This document shows, piece after piece, positions 12,901 to 21,290 of a stretch of 64,000 nt of DNA. A program made the position numbers and the translations under genes. Under the pieces are notes generated by a model. That model was not told where the DNA came from. It was given only the letters and a program-made list of their open reading frames with translations, and ran no database searches. The stretch is from the NCBI RefSeq assembly GCF_904849725.1, contig NC_058524.1, positions 551,121,763-551,185,762 on the forward strand, read 5' to 3'. Each line of letters starts with the position of its first letter. Positions within the stretch are counted from its first letter, which is position 1. Source of the DNA: Hordeum vulgare subsp. vulgare (taxonomy: Eukaryota; Streptophyta; Magnoliopsida; Poales; Poaceae).

Positions 12901-13039
12901 CTTCGTGTCGCTCGACCTCCATTCCAACGTCGTGGTTTAGATATGATGACGGAGATTCAGCTGGTTCAACGTCGGGGCCGTCTTTGATTATATCTTCGAG
13001 AAGTTCTTCCTCTTCGAGGTTCCTGATACGTGGATCCAT
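9230..13039 (-). pseudogene. CACTA accessory protein fused to an Ulp1-like cysteine protease domain, two in-frame stops
   Basis: Exon 1 is 13,039-12,806 (ATG at 13,039, very acidic MDPRIRNLEEEELLEDIIKD). It splices gag|gtatac to exon 2 at 12,699. Exon 2 encodes a basic DNA-binding-like region, a coiled segment (KFNQLLARINEQQKQIDELRG), a domain ending in LGEVLGGVILWDKNYIKL (as in DUF8039 proteins), and a Pro/Arg-rich linker. Two TAG codons (10,792-10,794 and 10,708-10,710) interrupt the same frame, which then continues to about 10,290 (YLHQWYLSESKNGRTMIV). Further exons show a C48 peptidase core: HWILLDI with GRVDAFDP (about 9,790-9,910), then QQPRGTHLCGYYVCE (about 9,480-9,540) giving the His-Asp-Gln-Cys set, and a tail near 9,230-9,340 (VLPEQRAIAVAEELAGFLR). 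Splicing after 10,290 does not keep frame with the sites I can see. Known CACTA elements carry such genes; the role is presumably DNA binding or desumoylation linked to transposition. The stops suggest it no longer makes a full protein. Confidence 0.75.
9912..9975 (+). repeat. (TA)n(TG)n microsatellite in an intron of the accessory/Ulp1 gene
   Basis: About 15 TA units followed by about 14 TG units, with one ATC interruption between the tracts. Confidence 0.95.
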
Positions 13040-13357
13040 AGTTCTGCAAAAAAAACGGATTCTCTTAACCTTTGTACCAAAAAAGAATTATTCTATCAGG
13101 AACTCCGTTCCAAAACAACTTTAGTCCCGGGTCGTGGCTCCACCCGGGACTCCTAGATTTCTGCATAGTATTCAAAGTAGGAGTACTTTTCCAATTTGAG
13201 CATTCAATAAGCAAAACCAAATCGTAAAATAAAGTAGTATTCAAATTAGCATGCATTCAATTATAAGCAAATACATCATATCTTTTGTCCATACATCGTC
13301 GAATATTATCACTAATACTCCTCGAATACTATCATACATATAGCATCACTGATACAT

Positions 13358-13759
13358 CTAGAACCGTAGCGCCCGACGGGTATCGGCGTGGGCGGTGGAC
13401 ACCCAAAGAGAAGGAACCATCACAGGATCATAGCTCCAGTGAGATCCCCGAAGAACCTGCCAGGTATGCTCGAACCTGCCCTCCAACGCAACCATGTAGC
13501 GACGGACGTGCTCATCCTCCTCACTGACACGGTGACTTACCACCTCCGCGGTGTCCGGAAGCCTCGGCACCCTCACTGGCCCATGCGACCGCCACCAAAT
13601 AAGGATCGGGTCAACGACGGGCTGGCTCCTCACCAACCTACGCCCCCCGGAAGGTAGCACCTCCCAATACCAGCCGGGCGGAGCCCAGTCCCGGACAGGG
13701 CCCCTCTGATCAAGCAGGTGTCCTCCGCCGAGTCGACGACGAGGATGCGGGATAGGCAT
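13358..13759 (-). CDS. uncharacterised 133-residue ORF in CACTA-2
   Basis: An ATG at 13,759 opens a complete frame beginning MPIPHPRRRLGGGHLLDQRG and ending at 13,358. It is rich in Arg, Trp and Pro (WAPPGWYWE, ILIWWRSHGPV) and has no membrane segment, zinc-binding pattern or other motif I know. It lies about 320 bp upstream of the accessory/Ulp1 gene on the same strand and could be a leader exon of that transcript or a separate small protein. The codon pattern (G/C at third positions) supports coding. My impression is that similar proteins recur next to CACTA genes in Triticeae, but I cannot check this. Confidence 0.4.
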   Translation of the reverse strand: MPIPHPRRRLGGGHLLDQRGPVRDWAPPGWYWEVLPSGGRRLVRSQPVVDPILIWWRSHGPVRVPRLPDTAEVVSHRVSEEDEHVRRYMVALEGRFEHTWQVLRGSHWSYDPVMVPSLWVSTAHADTRRALRF

Positions 13760-13959
13760 CGTAAAATGAACTAAAAAAAATAAACCAGTTCTATTAATTT
13801 TCTTGCTAAAAATAAACTATTAACACTTAAGCATATACAATAGCAAAATTAAACTATTAACACTTAAGCATATACAATAGCAAAATTACGCAATAATCTA
13901 AGAAACACTATTAACACTTAAGCATATACACTATACAATAGCAAAATTAAATGACAAAA

Positions 13960-14615
13960 AAATATATTTCTTCTTCTTGTAACCCTAAACTAATTTTTCC
14001 TCTTCTTCTATTTCTCCTCTTCTTCTACTTCTTCTTCTACTTCTACTTCTCCTCTTCTTGTAGTACTTCTCCTCTCCTCCTCTTCTAATTTTTTCTCTTC
14101 TTCTACTTCTCCTCTTCTTCTATTTTTCCTCTTCTTCTCCTCTCCTCCTCTTCTTATTCTCCTTTTTCTTCTTTTCTTCTCCTCCTCTTCTTATTTTCAT
14201 TTTTCCTAATCTTATTTTCTTATTTTTGTTCATATTTCTTCTTCTTGTAACCCTAACCTAATTCTAAATATTACTAACCCTAATAATCTAGCACAAACCT
14301 AATAACAATAGGAATTAAATGACAAAAAAATCTTTTTCTTTTTCTTCTTTTATTCTCCTTTTTCTTCTTTTCTTCTCCTTTTTCTTCCTTTCTTCTCCTT
14401 TTTCTTCTTTTCTTCTCCTTTTTCTTCCTTTCTTCTCCTTTTTCTTCCTTTCTTCCCTTTTTCTTCTTTTCTTCTCCTTTTTCTTCTTTTCTTCTCATTT
14501 TTCTTCTTTTCTTCTCCTTTTTGTTCTTTTCTTCTCCTTCCCTTTTTCTTCTTTTCTTCTCCTCCTCTTCTTATTCTCTTCTTCTACTTCTCCTCTTCTT
14601 CTATTTTTTCCGGTA
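13960..14615 (+). repeat. polypyrimidine (TTC-rich) tracts
   Basis: Two blocks (about 13,965-14,245 and 14,325-14,612) of near-pure C/T sequence, the second built from ~19-20-bp units of the form ttttcttcttttcttctcc. Both blocks are preceded by the phrase aaatgacaaaaaaat, so the block itself looks duplicated. The long open frames in it are low-complexity artefacts. Confidence 0.9.
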
Positions 14616-14839
14616 GGCGGCGGCGCGCGGAGAGGAGGGCGGCGCGCGGCGAGGAGGACGGCGGCGGCGAGGAGGACGACGGCGACGGCGAGGAGGACGG
14701 TAGGCGGCGGCGAGCAGGACGGCGGGCAGCCTGACGGCGTCGTCGAGTTCGTCGATGTGCCGCGTCGGGCAGGAGAACGAGAGGAAGAAGAAGAGAAATG
14801 GACGATTTGGGTTGGAATTTTTCGAAGTCCCGCTTATAT

Positions 14840-15035
14840 AGGTGGATCTTTAGTCCCGGTGCGTGGCTCGAACCGGGACTAAAGACCCCCTTTAGTCCCA
14901 GGTGGAGCCACGGCCCGGGACTAACCGAAAAGGGGGTCTTTAGTCCCGGGGCGTGGCTCCATGCGGGACTAAAGCCCCTCCTCGGCTGCACGATAAGTTT
15001 AGTCCCACCTCGCCCAGCGAGGGGGACTAATACTT
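14840..15035. repeat. internal block of terminal-type repeats (gggactaaag) in CACTA-2
   Basis: Six or more copies of tttagtcccgg or its complement in inverted pairs, like those at the two ends of CACTA-2 but 4.8 kb inside the right end. It is followed by a TATA-like ttgtttataagcccc at about 15,035-15,050. Confidence 0.85.
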
Positions 15036-15074
15036 GTTTATAAGCCCCGTCGCAGCTTCTCCATCGAGCTTCTC

Positions 15075-15925
15075 TCTAAAGCAGGCTTACGGGCCTAAAC
15101 TCATTGAAAATTGAAACTATATTCGAAATTATAGAGAAAATTCAATCTAAATTCACTAGAGAAAATTTTAGATTGAATTTTCTCTATGATTTCGAATATA
15201 GTTTCAATTTTTTTATATTTTCATAATTAATAATTTTGACTATCCAAACTATTATCTATTTTGTTATTTTCAATTAAAAAGTATGTTTATTAAAAATTCT
15301 TTTTGCATATTTGAGAATTTGACAAAACTATGATAATGAAAAGTGTTTGAAATTGGATAAATAATGCAAAACTATTTTCTATTTTTATAATTAATAATTT
15401 TGACTATCCAAACAATTATCTATTTTGTTATTTTCAATTAAAAACTATGTTTATTAAAAATTCTTTTTGCATATTTGAGAATTTGACAAAACTATGATAA
15501 TGAAAAGTGTTTGAAATTGAATAAATAATGCAAAACTATTTTCTATTTTCATAATTAATTATTTTGACTATCCAAACTATTATCTATTTTGTTATTTTCA
15601 ATTAAAAACTATGTTTATTAAAAATTCTTTTTGCATATTTGAGAATTTGACAAAACTATGATAATGAAAAGTGTTTAAAATTGAATAAATAATGCAAAAC
15701 TATTTTCTATTTTCAAAAGTAATTATTTTGACTATCCAAACTATTATCTATTTTGTTATTTTCAATTAAAAACTATGTTTATTAAAAATTCTTTTTGCAT
15801 ATTCGAGAATTTGAAAAAAACTATGATAATGAAAAGTGTTTGAAATTGAATAAATAATGCAAAGCTATTTTCTATTTTCAAAAGTAATTATTTTGACTAT
15901 CCAAACTATTAACTTATTTTTTTTA
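15075..15925 (+). repeat. 164-bp tandem repeat, about 4.5 copies
   Basis: The marker gactatccaaac recurs at 15,238, 15,402, 15,566, 15,730 and 15,895, a spacing of 164-165 bp. Units are over 70% A+T and nearly identical. Just upstream (15,107-15,210) is an inverted repeat: gaaactatattcgaaat is mirrored by atttcgaatatagtttc. Confidence 0.93.
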
Positions 15926-17290
15926 GCTAGTTGACCCTGAAATTGAAAAGCACTACAAATGAATTCTAAAATGTTGAAAATTGGCATGCTATCATCATTT
16001 CACCCACATAGCATGTGTTAAAAAGTTGAGAGGGCTACGACAAAAACTGGATGCACTTCGTGTACAAAACGGACAATCTCTCTCGAAGTATCAGCGTTTC
16101 GAACGAGAACTCGTCTCTTACAAAGAGATTTCATTTTTTTGAACTTATTTGAACTCCATACTTTTTGTGTGTTCAAAATGCACCATTCAAAGGCACATCA
16201 CAAAATTTCAACAATTTCTGACTTCATTTGGTAGTCTTCGTGCATTTACTTTTTTTTTGAGCTAGTTGACCCTGAAATTGAAAAGCACTACAAATGAACT
16301 CTGAAAATGTTGAAAGTTCGCATGCTACCATCATTTCACCCACATAGAATGTGTTAAAAAGTTGAGAGGGCTACGACAAAAACTGGATGCACTTCGTGTA
16401 CAAAACGGACAATCTCTCTCGAAGTATCAGCGTTTCGAACGAGAACTCATCTCTTACAAAGGGGTTTCATTTTTTTGAACTTATTTGAACTCCATACTTT
16501 TTGTGTGTTCAAAATGCACCATTCGAAGGCACATCACAAAATTTCAGCAATTTCTGACTTCATTTGGTATTCTTCGTGCATTAACTTATTTATTTTTGAG
16601 CTAGTTGACCCTGAAATTGAAAAGCACTACAAATGAACTCTGAAAATTTTGAAAGTTGACATGCTATCATCATTTCACCCACATAGCATGTGTTAAAAAG
16701 TTGAGAGGGCTACGATAAAAACTGGATGCACTTCGTGTACAAAACGGACAATCTCTCTCGAAGTATGAGCGTTTCGAACGAGAACTCATCTCTTACAAAG
16801 GGATTTCATTTTTTTAACTTATTTGAACTCCATACTTTTTGTGTGTTCAAAATGCACCATTCAAAAGCACATCACAAAATTTCAACAATTTCTGACTTCA
16901 TTTGGTATTCTTCGTGCATTTACTTATTTTTTTTTTTATTTAGTTGACCCTGAAATTGAAAAGCACTACAAATGAACTCTGAAAATGTTGAAAGTTGGCA
17001 TGATATCATCATTTCACCCACATAGCATGTGTTAAAAAGTTGAGAGGGCTACGACAAAAACTGGATGCACTTCGTGTACAAAACGGACAATCTCTCTCGA
17101 AGTATCAGCGTTTCGAACGAGAACTCATCTCTTACAAAGGGATTTCATTTTTTTGAACTTATTTGAACTCCATACTTTTTGTATGTTCAAAATGCACCAT
17201 TCAAAGGCACATCACAAAATTTCAGCAATTTCTGACTTCATTTGGTATTCTTCGTGCATTAACTTATTTTTTTTTTGAGCTAGTTGACCC
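15925..17290 (-). repeat. 337-bp tandem repeat array of CACTA-2, four copies
   Basis: Units begin agctagttgaccctgaaatt at 15,925, 16,260 and 16,599, with the next starts near 16,938 and 17,278 (spacing 335-340 bp). Each contains catcatttcacccacatag, actggatgcacttcgtgtac and aacggacaatct. The same monomer, reverse-complemented, makes up the array at 49.8-58.8 kb in CACTA-3. Confidence 0.93.
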
Positions 17291-17299
17291 TAAAATTGA

Positions 17300-17535
17300 A
17301 GGTCGCTACTCCTTCTTTCCCTAGTGCATTACAAATATCTAGCACAAAGAGAAGAAGGAGAAGCAACCCCCACAACAACAGTCGGCATTCTTCTTCTCTC
17401 ATGTATGGTGGACACTCCCTCACCTGATTTTTTGACCATCGATGATGGTCGCTATTCCTTCTTTCCCTAATGCATAACAAATATCTAGCACAAGGAGAAG
17501 AAGGAAAAGCGACCCCCACAACAAAAGTGGTTTCG
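17300..17535 (+). repeat. imperfect direct duplication of about 75 bp
   Basis: ggtcgctactccttctttcc ... tctagcacaaagagaagaag ... acccccacaaca at 17,303-17,380 is repeated at 17,448-17,525 with a few changes. Confidence 0.8.
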
Positions 17536-17537
17536 CG

Positions 17538-17610
17538 GCACGCCACGTGGTTCCGCTGCACGCCACGTGGTTCCGCTGCACGCCACGTGGTTCCGCTGCA
17601 CGCCACGTGG
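17538..17610 (+). promoter_or_regulatory. four tandem 20-bp units, each with a G-box (CACGTG)
   Basis: The unit cgccacgtggttccgctgca repeats exactly every 20 bp, putting CACGTG at 17,544, 17,564, 17,584 and 17,604. G-boxes bind plant bZIP and bHLH factors. It lies 330 bp beyond the 3' end of the exonuclease gene. Regulatory action is inferred. The remaining DNA to 17,943 is AT-rich 3' flank. Confidence 0.5.
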
Positions 17611-17943
17611 GACTAATGGTCTTTCATTTTTAAATGACTGTTTTAATCAAAAACGGATCTATTACAAAAGGGATTTCATTTTTTGAACTTATTTGAACTG
17701 AAGACTTTTTGCATATATATATGTGGTCGAAATGCATGATAACATGAAGTTAGAAAGGGCTAAACCATTCAAAAGTAGCAAATGAAGTTAGAAAGGGCTA
17801 AACCATTCAAATTTGGAAACTATAATGGCACAAACAGAAACTAGACATATATAAATTGGTCCAAGCAGTACATGATACTAGTCCAAACAGTACATAATAA
17901 TAGCTACCATAGATATATATACAAGTGTTCGACGTTGAGAACA

Positions 17944-19357
17944 CTACTCGTCTGAATCGTCTGAATCGGAATGTCCACCTTCCTCGAGGTGACGCTGGCC
18001 ATAGTTGACGACTCGAATCTTGCGGTACAACTCGTATGAAACGTATGCATCTTTTGCTGCATACTCAATGTTGATACGATCAAGTGGGCCCTTCTCCCAA
18101 AGTTTGTGCTGAGACTTTGGGAAACTGGTCTTCATATCACCATATTCCTCGTCGATCAAGGCAACTGCCATATGAGCCATCGAAGTCCTGACATGTCGAA
18201 GCCTGAATACCGTTTGGAGATCAATGAGGCAACCAGTTGGTATCTCAATACCGAAGCTGTGCCTCATCTTCATGATGTCATTCCTTATGTCAACGGTAGC
18301 AAAAGTGATGCCGCTGCGAAGGAAGTCCATGAGTTCTGGACAGTGCTTGTCACTTCTGCAACAGAAACAAATTAAAATAGAACAAATGTTACATACTGCT
18401 GCAATAAGGAAACATGTTTCACTACAACTAAAGAGAAAATTATCTTTAGGATTCAAATAGAACATATGCAATGGAACCTAGAGAGATCACTATAGCTATC
18501 CAATGGAACCTAGAGAGATCACTAGCTATATGCAATTTTCATGACTATGACATATCATATTGCTATCCAATGGAACCTAGAGAGATCACTAGCTATATGC
18601 AATTTTCATAACCTTGGATCAAAGAACACCGCATAAAATTGTATCACTACAACAATAATTTCAATGGAACATATTGAACCAATCAGATTTTTCAGATTGT
18701 GGAACACTATTCCAATCAGATTGTGTTCCCTTCAACTAATCAAAATTGTTTCACTACAACTATTTGAAGCGAACCAACTATGGTTCCAATGGAACATATT
18801 AAACACTAGTTGATTCTAATACGATTTTTCAGATTATGGAACACTATTCCAATCAGATTGTGTTCCCCTTCAACTAATCAAAATTGTTTCACTACAACTA
18901 TTTGAAGGGAACCAACTATGATTCCAATGGAACATATTAAACACTAGTTGATTCTAATACGATTTTTCAGATTATGGAACACTATTCCAATTAGATTGTG
19001 TTCCCCTTCAACTAATCAAAATTGTTTCACTACAACTATTTGAAGGGAACCAACTATGATTGAAACAAATAAACTTACAATGTCATTATCTTGGATCAAA
19101 GAAAGCCTCAAAACTTACCTCGCCCATTGGAAGATCAAGACATGGTGTGCGAAGCATAGTTGGATGACGGCAACACCGCGTTGATCGGCCGTGTACTCCA
19201 GATCAAGCCCCAAGAACTTCTCATGATCCATTGCGGCGTCAAGCCATTTTTCCTTCAACTGTTCAAGAAAAAATGGCATCTCCCTGCCCTCGTTCGTGTA
19301 CACGACATCGAGCATGGTCGTGCCATGTGCGAGCACCTCTTCAAAACGAGTTGGCAT
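17944..19357 (-). CDS. WRN-like 3'-5' exonuclease (DEDDy), two exons, carried by CACTA-2
   Basis: Exon 1 is 19,357-19,119 and exon 2 is 18,355-17,944. The intron has a clean GTAAG donor and a tttctgttgcag acceptor and keeps phase (ag|a, Arg80). The 216-residue product has the DnaQ-like exonuclease motifs: LGLDLEYT (Asp52, Glu54), TFATVDIRNDIMKM (Asp102 or Asp106), and INIEYAAKDAYVSYELY (Tyr178, Asp182). This is the DEDDy set of WRN and RNase D type enzymes, which remove nucleotides from DNA 3' ends. The tail is acidic (SDSDDSDE). Length fits a single-domain plant WRN-like exonuclease with a short N-terminus. I chose the Met at 19,357 because upstream codons run into 5' leader and then the terminal repeats. 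It is transcribed inward from the right end of the transposon. All catalytic residues and splice sites are present; expression is unknown. Confidence 0.75.
18480..19070. repeat. tandem repeats in the exonuclease intron
   Basis: Three copies of gctatccaatggaacctaga (18,498, 18,562 and a partial one at 18,470), then about 2.7 copies of a 138-bp unit marked by ttcagattatggaacac at 18,691, 18,828 and 18,966. Confidence 0.85.
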
Positions 19358-19494
19358 GGTGGAAGAAGAGAAGGGAAGAAGAGAGGAGAAGAACAGAGAG
19401 TGAGAGCGAGAGAGATGAAGAAACGGAGAAATGGCGACTGTGCTTCGGTTCATGCTTTTCATCACCCGAAACGACGAGGGATGCAAACCGTTTG

Positions 19495-19830
19495 GGTCTT
19501 TAGTCCCGGGTTGAGCCACCAACCGGGACTAAAGAGGTATACCAACGGTTGCCACCACTACGGCAGGCCACGTGTTAGGCCTTTAGTCCCGGGTTGAGCC
19601 ACCAACCGGGACTAAAGGGGGATACGAACGGTTGCCACCACCACTGTCCACCGCGTAGCCCTTTAGTCCCGGTTTGGGACACGAACCGGGACTAAAGGCT
19701 CCTTACGGGCCGGAACTAAAGCCTCGAGGGAGGCATTGAGAATTGGGGCGACGTGGCCGGGCCTTTAGTCCCGGCCCAGAGGCAGGCCGGGACTAAAGGG
19801 TCCCGGCCAAAGGCCCGTTTTCCACTAGTG
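19495..19830. repeat. right subterminal repeats of CACTA-2
   Basis: Eight or more copies of tttagtcccgg/ccgggactaaag in inverted pairs, with spacers such as gttgagccaccaa. It ends in the terminal CACTAGTG. This block probably overlaps the promoter of the exonuclease gene. Confidence 0.85.
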
Positions 19831-20595
19831 ACACCCACGCATACAAATCCAAGCCAGATTACTACTACTTTACACACAACCCTCACTCGCCTAATTAAAG
19901 CATGCTCCAAGCTAAAGTCAAATTCATTTAACTAATCTAATTACACGACAACGTTGATCACTTTCTAATTAAAACAAACTTAAACAATGGTCGAAAGAGT
20001 GAAGATTGGGGGAAGGAAGAGAAGGAGATTGAGTACCTTGAGTGATGGCCGTGGTAGTAGCAGGCAGAAGGGGAGTGGGAGATCATATCAACGGACAGGA
20101 AGCTGGACTCGTTGGTGTTGTTGTTGCCCGCTCCCAGACTGGTCTTGCAGATATCAGAGGCCGCCGCCACCTGACGTACGGCCATCGGTGGGAAACGAGG
20201 AGCTCGGCTGCCCCTACGCCAGCACACGCAGCACGTGAGCCTATATCCACATCATCCTTCTGCCGTTGCGCTTCTTCCAAGCCGATGCTCCATGGCTGCC
20301 TTCGACCCGTCGGGTTGGTTCCGCCACCATGCATGGTTCACATGGATGTGTACGGGAGACTAGGTTTGTTTAGAAAACCTAGATCGGTTAGAGGCATATT
20401 TATCCTTAATTTCCTTTTTGAGAAATATAATTAATTAAATGCGACCACCAGCTAATGTAATTTAACGACGGGTTGTCCTCCTGGTTGCCACAGAGTTCTC
20501 GTGAGTCAAATTGCATGTGGGACTCGCTGTGGTACCAGTAACGACCAAGTATTGTTTACGGCTCCTCGTTAATGCTTTAATTTTTAGTAGTGACT

Positions 20596-20713
20596 TGGCA
20601 CTGAATTAATAAGTTAGTTTCAAAAAAGATATAAAAGCTAAACAAAACATCCAAAGTTGACAAGATAACAGCGTGAAACCATCAAAAATTATAGATACGT
20701 TTGAGACGTATCA
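20596..20713 (-). repeat. 5' LTR of the Gypsy element, remaining 118 bp
   Basis: Continues the LTR interrupted at 6,856. It matches 1,537-1,655 and ends with gacgtatca, the reverse complement of the LTR start. Confidence 0.92.
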
Positions 20714-20989
20714 CACGACGCGGTCTAGGGGGTGGCCGCGGCCTGTGGGCTTGTGGCCCACTGGCACGCCCCCTCCGGTGGATCTTTGCGCACGTATTTT
20801 TCTTTTATTCCAGAAAAAAATCTCCGTAAATTTTCAGGACATTTCGAGAAATTTTATTTCTGCACAAAAACAACACCATGGCAATTGTGCTGAAAAGAGC
20901 GTCCGTCCGGGTTAGTTTCATTCAAATCATGCAAGTTAGAGTCCAAAACAAGGGCAAAAGAGTTCGGAAAAGTAGATACTATGAAGACG
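20714..20989 (-). repeat. right remnant of an older Gypsy LTR (WHAM/Sabrina-like)
   Basis: On the minus strand it starts TGATACGTCTTCATAGTATC at 20,989 and runs into a GC-rich middle where the Gypsy element at 59-20,713 inserted. The LTR start form is one I recall from Triticeae Gypsy families. Confidence 0.65.
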
Positions 20990-21290
20990 TATCAGCTGCC
21001 GCACCCCGGATTTGGTGGACATGCGGCAGAACTCCCTGGGTATGCTCCTTCTGGAGCTCCTCAACCGAAAGTCCCTAAAGCACGCGTCCCTGCAGGAGGG
21101 TGACATCGGAACGCTGGACCTGCCGCGGTTGGTGCACTCGATGGTGCGAGTGGAGTGGACGGCCGAGATGTTTGGCGTGGAGCTGGTGCGTCTGGGCGTC
21201 GTGCCGAGGAAGAGATGGTCGTGCAACTGTAGACACCAACGCAGCTATGGCATAGCACGCCGCTGGCGTCCGTCCACCGGTGCACCGCAC
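20990..21290 (+). pseudogene. receptor-like kinase relic (C-terminal kinase lobe)
   Basis: In the frame starting near 21,012 the translation reads [20 protein letters not shown], then [20 protein letters not shown], then GVELVRL. This is the signature of kinase subdomains IX-X in plant leucine-rich-repeat receptor kinases (usual form: [35 protein letters not shown]). After a frame change the AEEEMV and AMAC-like segments can be seen to about 21,270. The piece is short, abuts an LTR end and is frameshifted, so it is a pseudogene fragment. Confidence 0.65.

Larger units (their letters stand above)
8742..19830 (-). mobile_element. CACTA-2: En/Spm-type transposon nested in CACTA-1, carrying an exonuclease gene
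   Basis: Starts CACTAGTGGGGACGGGGCC and ends GGCCCGTTTTCCACTAGTG. It has 3-bp duplications ACA (8,739-8,741 and 19,831-19,833). Both ends are packed with ctttagtcccgg/ccgggactaaag repeats. Its genes run on the minus strand: an exonuclease (19,357-17,944), a 337-bp and a 164-bp tandem array, an internal block of terminal-type repeats, a small ORF, and an accessory/Ulp1 gene with two stop codons. No transposase with a DDE or TNPD-type core is visible, so it is non-autonomous. Length is 11,089 bp. Confidence 0.93.
6857..20592. mobile_element. CACTA-1: En/Spm-type DNA transposon inserted in the LTR
   Basis: Begins CACTACTCGG and ends TTTTTAGTAGTG, giving CACTA...TAGTG termini. It is flanked by the 3-bp duplication ACT (6,854-6,856 and 20,593-20,595), and the empty site is visible in the other LTR as ggcacttggcac. 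The subterminal DNA is rich in gtggtcgtta/taacgaccac repeats. Without the nested CACTA-2 it is about 2.6 kb, with no transposase, so it is a non-autonomous or deleted element. Confidence 0.93.
59..20713 (-). mobile_element. non-autonomous Gypsy-type LTR retrotransposon (Sabrina-like), interrupted
   Basis: Two copies of a ~1.6-kb LTR with TG...CA ends flank a 3.7-kb internal region. In the element's own (minus) orientation the order is 5' LTR (20,713 down to 5,366, split by CACTA-1), a primer-binding site, a purine-rich leader, a gag-like reading frame, non-coding sequence, a polypurine tract, and the 3' LTR (1,655-59). No protease, reverse transcriptase, RNase H or integrase is present, so the element must have depended on enzymes from a relative. 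The LTRs differ at about 8 places in their first ~280 bp by eye, so the insertion is not recent. The family name is tentative, from recall of LTR starts; an automated library search would settle it. Confidence 0.85.

Noticed and set aside
14280..14882. Long open frames (up to ~187 codons) in the TTC-rich tract
   Set aside because: Composition is almost pure pyrimidine, so stops are rare by chance. The products are Phe/Ser/Leu or Lys/Glu runs with no domain.
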